A stretch of 9,124 bases of DNA, from NCBI GenBank assembly GCA_016303085.1, contig JAEDMI010000098.1, positions 1 through 9,124 of the forward strand. Direction: 5' to 3'. Below, one piece after another: positions 1 to 5,909 of this stretch. Each line of letters opens with the position of its first letter. Within the stretch, counting starts at the first letter, position 1. Source of the stretch: Acetatifactor sp. Its GTDB lineage: Bacteria > Bacillota > Clostridia > Lachnospirales > Lachnospiraceae. The notes below the pieces were generated by a model. The model ran no database searches and was not told the DNA's origin. It saw nothing but the letters and a program-made list of their open reading frames with translations. Made by a program: the position numbers and the translations under genes.

Positions 1-684
1 CAGCGAAAAGGTCCGATCCCCTTCATAAATATAAGAAGCCATTGTAATGACGCCCACCAGCGCTAATCCGATATTCACCTTTGCCGTACTCAAAAGTGTT
101 GGAAGCGAGCCGGGCAGTACCACTTTAAAAAAAGCATCCTGTTTTCTGCCACCCAAGGTATAAATGAGAGTGACCTTTTCCGGATCAACCTGCTGAAACC
201 CCGTGTAAAGACTGATGACGGAGCCGAAGACGGCAACGGAAATCCCTGCCACTACGATAGTGGTTGTGCCGGTGCCCAGCCAAACAATAAAAAGAGGAGC
301 CAGTGCAGACTTGGGCAGGCTGTTTAAGACCACCAGATAAGGCTCCAGTATTTCGGAGAGTTTTTGGGAATACCACAAAAGGGTTGCCACCAGCAGACTG
401 AAAAGAATGACCAGAAGAAAGCTGATGAGCGTCTCAAAAAGTGTGACTCCGATGTGAGTCATCATATGGTTGTTGCGAAACTGTTCTGCCAGGCAGAGGA
501 CCACACGGCTGGGACTGGAGAAAAAGAAACTGTCAATCCAGCCCAGGGCGGCGCTTGCCTCCCACAGGGCCAGAAACAGTGCAAAAATAAGAAAACGCCA
601 GGAGGATATCTGATGATGGTGCCGTCTGTGCTCTCTTACGAATTCCTCCTGTTTTGTCAATTCCTGATTTTGTTTAGTCTTCAT
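1..684 (-). CDS. ABC transporter permease, NitT/TauT (SsuC/TauC-like) class, 3' end outside the window
   Basis: Integral membrane subunit of an ABC importer of the nitrate/sulfonate/taurine class. The reverse strand is open for 228 codons from ATG at 684 to the window edge; the family is usually about 250-270 residues. Visible parts are a charged N-terminus with three histidines (about residues 21-25), a first membrane segment (about 29-47), further hydrophobic segments near 77-95 and 120-155, and the cytoplasmic EAA-type loop: T-L-G-G at about 188-191 followed by F-F-K-V-V-L-P-G-S-L-P. The start is supported by GGGAGG nine bases upstream. It overlaps the 3' end of the ATPase gene by 11 bp, so translation is probably coupled. 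Oddity: after the G-V-I at about 212-214 the expected G-E-F...G-L-G stretch is missing in this frame, while a K-G-I-G-P-F appears in another frame at bases 3-26, suggesting a frameshift. The substrate cannot be told from the sequence. Confidence 0.85.
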   Translation of the reverse strand, partial: MKTKQNQELTKQEEFVREHRRHHHQISSWRFLIFALFLALWEASAALGWIDSFFFSSPSRVVLCLAEQFRNNHMMTHIGVTLFETLISFLLVILFSLLVATLLWYSQKLSEILEPYLVVLNSLPKSALAPLFIVWLGTGTTTIVVAGISVAVFGSVISLYTGFQQVDPEKVTLIYTLGGRKQDAFFKVVLPGSLPTLLSTAKVNIGLALVGVITMASYIYEGDRTFSL

Positions 685-1441
685 GAGTCAAATCCTCCCA
701 TAGCCTGTTGAATAAATTTTGAAATTCCGGCGCATTTCTGGCAGCCAGCGGAGAATCGTCCGTGAGTGTCAGTTTTATCGGCATCTCCGTCTTCACCACG
801 GCAGGCCGACCCGAGAGGACAATGATTCTGTCTGCAAGACTGATAGCTTCCGACAAATCATGGGTGATAATAATCATGGTTTTCCCGGCAGCACGAATCA
901 AGCGGCAGATATCGTCGGAAACCATAAGTCTTGTCTGGTAATCAAGTGCACTAAAGGGCTCATCCAGAAGGAGCAGTTGAGGCTCCAGTGCAAGAGTACG
1001 AATCAGTGCAGCCCGCTGCTTCATACCGCCCGACAGTTCGCTGGGGCGCTTGTCACGAAATTTATCCAGACCGTATTCCACCAGAAGCCGATCTACAGTT
1101 TTCAAGCGTTCCGGTGTAAGAAGATGATGAAGCTCAAGACCCAGCGTGACATTTCGGTAAACGCTGCGCCACTCAAAAAGATGGTCCCTCTGTAGCATAT
1201 AACCCACTCTGGGATAGCTCAGGCTTCCGTCCGGATTGTTCACCAGTATAGTGCCCTGTTCCGGGGTGAGAAGTCCGGCAATAATGGAGAGAAGAGTGGA
1301 CTTACCACAGCCGCTGGGCCCGACAATAGCTACAAATTCTCCTTCTCTCACACCGAAGGAGATGTTTTCCAGTGCCTTTGTTTCGCCGTGGAGGCTGTGG
1401 TAGGAATAGCCGATATTTTTCAACTCCAGAATATTTTGCAT
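674..1441 (-). CDS. ABC transporter ATP-binding protein, NitT/TauT (SsuB/TauB-like) class
   Basis: Cytoplasmic nucleotide-binding subunit that powers the adjacent permease. The 255-residue length is normal for the family. All core motifs are present: Walker A G-P-S-G-C-G-K-S-T at 41-49, Q-loop Q84, signature L-S-G-G-M-K-Q at 136-142, Walker B ending in D160-E161, D-loop S-A-L-D at 164-167, and switch histidine H194. The form L-Q-R-D-x-L-F-E-W after the Q-loop is typical of the sulfonate/taurine/nitrate group. ATG at 1441 is preceded by AAAGGA ten bases upstream; a nearby ATG just upstream is out of frame. The gene is first in the minus-strand unit, diverges from argH, and overlaps the permease start by 11 bp. 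The family assignment is firm. The substrate (sulfonate, thiamine precursor, nitrate-like or other) is not, because no binding-protein gene is in view. Confidence 0.95.
   Translation of the reverse strand: MQNILELKNIGYSYHSLHGETKALENISFGVREGEFVAIVGPSGCGKSTLLSIIAGLLTPEQGTILVNNPDGSLSYPRVGYMLQRDHLFEWRSVYRNVTLGLELHHLLTPERLKTVDRLLVEYGLDKFRDKRPSELSGGMKQRAALIRTLALEPQLLLLDEPFSALDYQTRLMVSDDICRLIRAAGKTMIIITHDLSEAISLADRIIVLSGRPAVVKTEMPIKLTLTDDSPLAARNAPEFQNLFNRLWEDLTHED
694..699 (-). promoter_or_regulatory. Shine-Dalgarno site of the permease gene, inside the ATPase gene
   Basis: The reverse strand reads GGGAGG nine bases before ATG 684. It lies within the last codons of the ATPase gene, which stops at 674-676. 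This fixes the permease start and supports coupled translation of the two subunits. Confidence 0.7.
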
Positions 1442-1464
1442 TGAATGCCATTCCTTTACTGTTT

Positions 1465-1476
1465 TATCTTAAGATA
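1465..1476. promoter_or_regulatory. 12-bp perfect palindrome TATCTTAAGATA, possible operator
   Basis: TATCTTAAGATA is its own reverse complement. It lies 24 bp upstream of the ATPase start codon, close to where a -10 region or operator for the minus-strand unit would fall. It is AT-rich, so chance is possible. No known regulator is assigned. Confidence 0.3.
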
Positions 1477-1505
1477 TGAGCAGAGACAAAAAGAGGTTAC
1501 ATGGC

Positions 1506-1534
1506 TTGCATAACCTTGCAGTTTATGGTAATAT
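1506..1534 (+). promoter_or_regulatory. Sigma-A-type promoter of argH
   Basis: The -35 is TTGCAT (1506-1511, four of six matching TTGACA). A 17-bp spacer separates it from the -10 TAATAT (1529-1534, four of six matching TATAAT). The bases TGG at 1526-1528 give an extended -10. Transcription would start near 1541, leaving a leader of about 56 bases. As the gaps further down are short, this promoter may drive the whole argH-to-topB series. Confidence 0.6.
1507..1520. promoter_or_regulatory. Candidate ArgR/AhrC operator (ARG-box-like), overlapping the argH -35
   Basis: TGCATAACCTTGCA resembles the ARG-box pattern TGNATWWWWATNCA. Both outer arms match (TGCAT and TNCA), but the AT-rich centre has two C residues and the right half has TTGCA in place of ATNCA. 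It overlaps the -35 element and spacer of the argH promoter, which is where a repressor would act. The match is imperfect and could be chance. Confidence 0.25.
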
Positions 1535-1583
1535 CAAATTCAGGTTTAATTTCCGTTAAAATCGGGAAAAACCACAAAAGAAT

Positions 1584-1589
1584 GGAGAG
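1584..1589 (+). promoter_or_regulatory. Shine-Dalgarno site fixing the argH start
   Basis: GGAGAG lies seven bases before ATG 1597. It decides between three in-frame ATG codons. The one at 1501 lies in the promoter and the one at 1582 overlaps this site, so 1597 is the start, giving the N-terminus M-A-Q-L-W-G-G-R-F usual for ArgH. Confidence 0.75.
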
Positions 1590-1596
1590 TTTGCAT

Positions 1597-3006
1597 ATGG
1601 CACAGCTGTGGGGTGGGCGTTTCACAAAGGAAACAGACCAAATGGTATATGATTTCAATGCGTCCATAGGTTTTGATAAGCGGTTGATTTCTCAGGATAT
1701 TCAGGGAAGCACTGCCCATGTAATCATGCTTGCAAAGCAGGGAATTCTGACCGATACCGAAAAGACTTCCATCCTGGAAGGACTGAAGGGCATTCTGGAG
1801 GATGTAAAGTCCGGAAGGCTAGAAATTGACGAAAAAAAATATGAGGATATTCACAGCTTCGTGGAGGCAAATCTCATCGACAGAATCGGGGAGGCAGGGA
1901 AAAAGCTTCACACGGGCAGAAGCCGCAACGATCAGGTAGCACTGGATATGCGACTGTATACCAGACTTCAGGTGACAGAGACGGATGAATTATTAAAAGA
2001 ACTGCTTGAAGTAATTCTAACCACCATGGAGGAAAATACGGAAACCTATATGCCGGGATTTACCCATCTGCAGAAGGCGCAGCCCATTACGCTGTCACAC
2101 CACTACGGAGCATATTTCGAAATGTTTCAGCGCGACAGACAGCGCATGGCGGATATCTATAAGAGAATGAACTACTGTCCCCTGGGAGCAGGAGCCCTGG
2201 CGGGAACAACATATCCGCTGGACAGAGATTATTCCGCAGAACTTCTGGGCTTTTACGGCCCTACCTTAAACAGTATGGATTCCGTGGCAGACAGGGACTA
2301 TCTGATTGAATTCCTGTCGGCGCTGGCGACTGTCATGATGCATCTGAGCCGGTTCAGCGAAGAAATCATTATCTGGAATTCCAACGAGTATCAGTTTGTG
2401 GAAATTGACGATGCCTATTCCACGGGAAGCAGTATCATGCCTCAAAAGAAAAATCCCGATATTGCTGAACTGGTGAGAGGAAAGACAGGGCGCGTCTACG
2501 GAGCATTGATGTCTCTGCTTACTACCATGAAAGGACTTCCCCTTGCATACAACAAGGACATGCAGGAGGACAAGGAAGTGGCTTTTGATGCCATGGATAC
2601 CGTGAAGGACTGCCTGACATTGTTTACGGGTATGTTAAAAACCATGAAATTCAAAAAGGGACGGATGGCGACAAGTGCAATGAACGGATTTACCAATGCT
2701 ACGGACGCCGCGGATTATCTGGTGGGAAAGGGTGTACCTTTTCGGGATGCTCACGGGATTATCGGAAGACTGGTGCTTTACTGCATTGAAAAGAACACAT
2801 CCATTGATGCCCTGTCTCTGGAAGAACTGAGGAGTATCAGCGATAAGTTTGAGGAGGATATTTTTGATGCTGTTTCCCTGAAAACCTGTGTGGAAAAGCG
2901 GCTGACGGTGGGAGCTCCCGGTCCTGAGGCCATGAGGCAGGTGATTGAGAAGCACAAGCAATACTTAAAAGAAGATACAATCGGTAATCTGATGCGGTCA
3001 AAATGA
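1597..3006 (+). CDS. argH: Argininosuccinate lyase
   Basis: Catalyses the last step of arginine synthesis, splitting argininosuccinate into arginine and fumarate in the cytoplasm; the family works as a homotetramer of the fumarase/aspartase superfamily. The protein has 469 residues, usual for ArgH. It begins with the typical L-W-G-G-R-F, has the conserved H-T-G-R-S-R-N-D at 105-112, and carries the superfamily signature G-S-S-I-M-P-Q-K-K-N-P at 277-287, whose flexible loop holds the catalytic serine (278 or 279). The start at 1597 is chosen for its Shine-Dalgarno site and family N-terminus. It is first in a five-gene plus-strand series, 40 bp before asd. No argG or other arginine gene is next to it. 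The promoter in front carries an ARG-box-like element, so arginine repression is plausible but not shown. Confidence 0.97.
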   Translation: MAQLWGGRFTKETDQMVYDFNASIGFDKRLISQDIQGSTAHVIMLAKQGILTDTEKTSILEGLKGILEDVKSGRLEIDEKKYEDIHSFVEANLIDRIGEAGKKLHTGRSRNDQVALDMRLYTRLQVTETDELLKELLEVILTTMEENTETYMPGFTHLQKAQPITLSHHYGAYFEMFQRDRQRMADIYKRMNYCPLGAGALAGTTYPLDRDYSAELLGFYGPTLNSMDSVADRDYLIEFLSALATVMMHLSRFSEEIIIWNSNEYQFVEIDDAYSTGSSIMPQKKNPDIAELVRGKTGRVYGALMSLLTTMKGLPLAYNKDMQEDKEVAFDAMDTVKDCLTLFTGMLKTMKFKKGRMATSAMNGFTNATDAADYLVGKGVPFRDAHGIIGRLVLYCIEKNTSIDALSLEELRSISDKFEEDIFDAVSLKTCVEKRLTVGAPGPEAMRQVIEKHKQYLKEDTIGNLMRSK

Positions 3007-3046
3007 ACATAAGGGAAAGCGCAAGGCGCGAAGAGAGGAGAACATT

Positions 3047-4135
3047 ATGAGTGAAAAATTGAAGGTCGGTATTTTAGGCGGAACCGGCATGGTAGGACAG
3101 AGATTTATTTCCCTGTTGGAGAACCATCCCTGGTTTGAGGTAACTACCATTGCGGCAAGCCCTCGTTCTGCGGGAAAAACCTATGAGGAGGCTGTGGGTG
3201 ACAGGTGGAAGATGGATACTCCCATGCCTGAGGCAGTAAAGAAAATTGTGGTAATGAACGTAAATGAGGTGGAGAAGGTTGCTTCTCAGGTGGACTTTGT
3301 ATTCAGTGCCGTGGACATGACAAAGGAAGAAATCAAGAAAATTGAGGAGGACTACGCAAAGACGGAAACTCCTGTGGTTTCCAACAACAGCGCACACCGC
3401 TGGACTCCTGATGTTCCCATGGTAGTGCCGGAAATCAATCCCGAGCACATGAAAGTGATTGATTTCCAGAAAAAACGGCTGGGAACAAAGAGAGGTTTTG
3501 TTGCCGTGAAGCCTAACTGTTCCATTCAGAGTTATGCACCGGTGCTTACTGCATGGAAGGAGTTCGAGCCCGTTGAAGTTGTAGCAACCACATATCAGGC
3601 AATTTCCGGCGCAGGAAAAACCTTTAAGGACTGGCCTGAGATGGTGGGAAATATTATCCCTTATATCGGCGGCGAGGAGGAAAAGAGTGAAAAGGAGCCG
3701 CTGCGAATCTGGGGTAAGATTGAGGATGGCGTGATTGTTCCCGCAACAAGCCCTGTGATTACCTGTCAGTGTATCCGCGTTCCGGTACTCAACGGACATA
3801 CGGCTGCAGTATTTGTAAAATTTGCAAAGAAGCCTACCAAAGAACAGCTTATCCAAAAACTTCGCGAGTTTTCCGGTGAGCCTCAGAAGCTGGGTCTTCC
3901 CAGTGCTCCAAAGCAGTTTATCCAGTATCTGGAGGAGGATAACAGACCTCAGATTGCGTTGGATGTCAACTTTGAGAACGGAATGGGAATCAGCGTGGGA
4001 AGATTGCGGGAAGATACCGTATACGATTATAAGTTTGTCGGACTTTCACACAATACCGTGAGAGGTGCCGCAGGGGGTGCGGTACTGTGTGCAGAGCTTT
4101 TGAAGGCACAGGGATATATCAGCGCAAAGAACTAA
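3047..4135 (+). CDS. asd: Aspartate-semialdehyde dehydrogenase, archaeal/fungal-like class
   Basis: Reduces L-aspartyl-4-phosphate to aspartate 4-semialdehyde with NADPH, the branch point to lysine/diaminopimelate, threonine and methionine. The 362-residue length and motif wording fit the class first known from archaea and fungi better than the E. coli type. The N-terminal Rossmann loop is G-G-T-G-M-V-G at 11-17. The catalytic cysteine is C158 in K-P-N-C-S-I-Q-S, and the likely active-site histidine is H251 in N-G-H-T. The C-terminal G-A-A-G-G-A helix of the family is present. AGAGGAG six bases before ATG 3047 supports the start. It follows argH by 40 bp with no terminator between, so the two are probably cotranscribed; dapA and lysC are not beside it. 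Shadow frames on the other strand are coding artefacts. Confidence 0.95.
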   Translation: MSEKLKVGILGGTGMVGQRFISLLENHPWFEVTTIAASPRSAGKTYEEAVGDRWKMDTPMPEAVKKIVVMNVNEVEKVASQVDFVFSAVDMTKEEIKKIEEDYAKTETPVVSNNSAHRWTPDVPMVVPEINPEHMKVIDFQKKRLGTKRGFVAVKPNCSIQSYAPVLTAWKEFEPVEVVATTYQAISGAGKTFKDWPEMVGNIIPYIGGEEEKSEKEPLRIWGKIEDGVIVPATSPVITCQCIRVPVLNGHTAAVFVKFAKKPTKEQLIQKLREFSGEPQKLGLPSAPKQFIQYLEEDNRPQIALDVNFENGMGISVGRLREDTVYDYKFVGLSHNTVRGAAGGAVLCAELLKAQGYISAKN

Positions 4136-4171
4136 TCGACGATAAGACGTGTATCGGGGAGAGTACTTTAC

Positions 4172-5893
4172 ATGAATGAGTTGCACTATCAATTGGATTT
4201 ATTGAAGGCAATGAATCAAAAACTGTCGGAGAAGGAAAGGATGTACGCTAAGGTCTGCGAATCGGCCGAGGGTGCATTCCTTTACTGCTCCTTTGAGAAG
4301 AATATGATTTACGCGTTGGGGCAGTGGAATGATTTCTTTGACTTTGAAATACGTGAGAGCAAGGATTTCTCCAGGCTGCTTGATGCTGTAGAGGAGCAAT
4401 ATGTGCTTGCGTTGAGAGATGTTCTTTTCCTGGAAAAACTGGGAGAAGAAACCGCGACGGCGGAGTGTCAGATGAAGGGCAGAAAAATCTGGCTTCAGTT
4501 TCGGACACAGGTTTCTTATGACCGAAGTGGAAATCCCACGGATAAAGTAATCTATATCAGCAATATCACAAAGACAAAATCCCAAAATGAAGAATTGACA
4601 TATATGGCTTATTATGACGGTTTAACGGGACTGTATAACCGGAATTATTTTGTGCGCCTTTTAAGCGAATATGTGAGAACCGCTTCTGAGAAAAAAAGCG
4701 TCATCAGTGTTATGATTATTGACATAGACGAATTCAGAAAAATCAATGACGGAATCGGCATTGTGGTGGGAGATGAGTTGGTTCAGCAGTTCGGAATTTT
4801 TCTGAAGGAGATTTGCGGGGATAATGTGATTGCATGCCATCTTCACAGCGATGTGTTCTGTGTGGCTATCTATGAGCCCTCCGGTACAAGGAATGTGGAG
4901 ACGATTTACAGGGCTATTCTCAAGAGAACCAGAGAAGCCTTTCATATAAGCAGCGGACAGGAGATTCACATTACGGTCAGCATAGGCGTGGCAGAGTATC
5001 CCGAAGCCTCCACATCGGCTTTGGAATTGATTAACTGCGCAGAAATTGTGGTGTTTAAGTGTAAGAAACAGGGCAGAAATATGCTTCAGTATTTCGAGCC
5101 TCCCGTTCTGTCGGATTTTCTGGATTCCATCGAGCTTGAAAACAAGCTGAAAAAGGCAGTTTACAATAAGGATTTCTATATGTGCTACCAACCGCAGTAT
5201 TATGCGGGCAACAGAAGACTGCGGGGAGTAGAGGCACTCATTAGGTGGAAGGATGAAGATGCTCATTGGATAAGCCCGGCTACCTTTATTCCCATTGCGG
5301 AAAAGAATGGCACCATAATTCCAATCGGGAAATGGGTGATAGAGGAAAGCGTAAGACAATATGCACTCTGGCGCAAACAGTTCGGCTTTCCCTTTATCAT
5401 GTCCATCAATATCTCGTCACTGCAATACAAAAAAGACGATTTTGCGGATTCCGTCATGGAGGTATTGAACAGATACAAGGTGAAACCCGGTGAGATTGAA
5501 TTGGAGATTACGGAGAGTGTACTGATTGACGATTTCAGCTCTGTGTCGGAAAAACTGAAGGTGTTGAGAAACTACGGAATCAGAATTTCTCTGGACGATT
5601 TCGGAACGGGTTTTTCCTCACTTTCGTATCTGAAAAAGCTTCCTATTGACACTCTGAAAATAGACAAGTCGTTCATCGATACTGTTATGACGGATTCAGC
5701 TACCAGAGTCATTACCGAGTCTATAATCAATATGGTAAAAGCGTTGGGGATTGAGTCTATAGCGGAAGGTGTGGAGGAGGAACAGCAATACAAATATCTT
5801 CATGCCATAGGCTGTGATGTCATTCAGGGTTATCTGTTCAGCAAGCCTCTGTCTCCTGAGGAGTTTGAGGCAATGCTGTCAAGTTCGCTATAA
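4172..5893 (+). CDS. Cytoplasmic PAS-like/degenerate GGDEF/EAL protein, probable c-di-GMP phosphodiesterase
   Basis: The protein has 573 residues and no membrane segment or signal peptide. An N-terminal PAS-like region (about 25-140) leads into a GGDEF domain beginning at Y-D-G-L-T-G-L-Y-N-R (148-157). The active-site motif there reads H-S-D-V-F at 225-229 instead of G-G-D-E-F, and no RxxD inhibitory site precedes it, so cyclase activity is probably lost. The EAL domain (about 325-570) is complete: E354-A-L, N413, E445 in L-E-I-T-E-S, D475-D-F-G, K496 and D498, E532 and Q552. By family knowledge such proteins hydrolyse c-di-GMP, and the dead GGDEF domain often binds GTP as an activator. GGGGAGAG eight bases before ATG 4172 sets the start. 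It lies 36 bp after asd and 16 bp before the ATPase gene. What the PAS-like domain senses is unknown. Confidence 0.93.
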   Translation: MNELHYQLDLLKAMNQKLSEKERMYAKVCESAEGAFLYCSFEKNMIYALGQWNDFFDFEIRESKDFSRLLDAVEEQYVLALRDVLFLEKLGEETATAECQMKGRKIWLQFRTQVSYDRSGNPTDKVIYISNITKTKSQNEELTYMAYYDGLTGLYNRNYFVRLLSEYVRTASEKKSVISVMIIDIDEFRKINDGIGIVVGDELVQQFGIFLKEICGDNVIACHLHSDVFCVAIYEPSGTRNVETIYRAILKRTREAFHISSGQEIHITVSIGVAEYPEASTSALELINCAEIVVFKCKKQGRNMLQYFEPPVLSDFLDSIELENKLKKAVYNKDFYMCYQPQYYAGNRRLRGVEALIRWKDEDAHWISPATFIPIAEKNGTIIPIGKWVIEESVRQYALWRKQFGFPFIMSINISSLQYKKDDFADSVMEVLNRYKVKPGEIELEITESVLIDDFSSVSEKLKVLRNYGIRISLDDFGTGFSSLSYLKKLPIDTLKIDKSFIDTVMTDSATRVITESIINMVKALGIESIAEGVEEEQQYKYLHAIGCDVIQGYLFSKPLSPEEFEAMLSSSL

Positions 5894-5897
5894 GCAG

Positions 5898-5903
5898 AAA
5901 GGA
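5898..5903 (+). promoter_or_regulatory. Shine-Dalgarno site for the GTG start of the ATPase gene
   Basis: AAAGGA lies six bases before GTG 5910. It supports the GTG over the upstream in-frame ATG at 5814, which sits inside the EAL gene and would add a cysteine-rich extension that does not look like the family. Confidence 0.7.
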
Positions 5904-5909
5904 AATCTT

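Larger units (their letters stand above)
1442..1596. other. Divergent intergenic region between the ABC genes and argH
   Basis: This 155-bp gap must carry the promoters for both directions. It contains a convincing argH promoter, an ARG-box-like site and a 12-bp palindrome, each listed separately. There is also a 6-bp inverted repeat, AGGTTA at 1494-1499 and TAACCT at 1511-1516. No clear -35/-10 pair was found for the minus-strand genes. No T-box, thiamine-pyrophosphate or other riboswitch fold is recognisable, and the argH leader (about 56 bases) is too short for one. An open frame runs from ATG 1501 in frame with argH, but it crosses the promoter and is not believed to be translated. Confidence 0.6.

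Noticed and set aside
364..1195. Plus-strand open frames across the ABC genes
   Set aside because: They are opposite a permease and an ATPase with complete family motifs; their translations are low in structure and have no support.
1501..1596. N-terminal extension of argH from ATG 1501 (32 extra residues)
   Set aside because: It crosses the -35 and -10 of the argH promoter, the sequence is unlike any ArgH N-terminus, and a good Shine-Dalgarno site precedes ATG 1597.
3019..3029. GCGC-AAG-GCGC hairpin between argH and asd
   Set aside because: The stem is four base pairs, has no U-tract and stands just before the asd ribosome site; no sign of function.
3074..3856. 260-codon open frame antisense to asd
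   Set aside because: It is a shadow of a well-recognised enzyme gene, with a cysteine/histidine-rich translation and no domain or ribosome site to support it.
4140..4156. CGATA/TATCG inverted repeat between asd and the EAL gene, considered as a terminator or c-di-GMP riboswitch
   Set aside because: A 5-bp stem with a 7-base loop and no U-tract is too weak for a terminator, and the 36-bp gap is far too short for a riboswitch.
4661..5359. 232-codon open frame antisense to the GGDEF-EAL gene
   Set aside because: It lies wholly within a clear coding gene on the other strand and shows no recognisable domain.
5814..5909. N-terminal extension of the ATPase from ATG 5814
   Set aside because: It overlaps the end of the EAL gene by 80 bp and lacks family resemblance; GTG 5910 has its own Shine-Dalgarno site and gives the usual F-x-G-R start.
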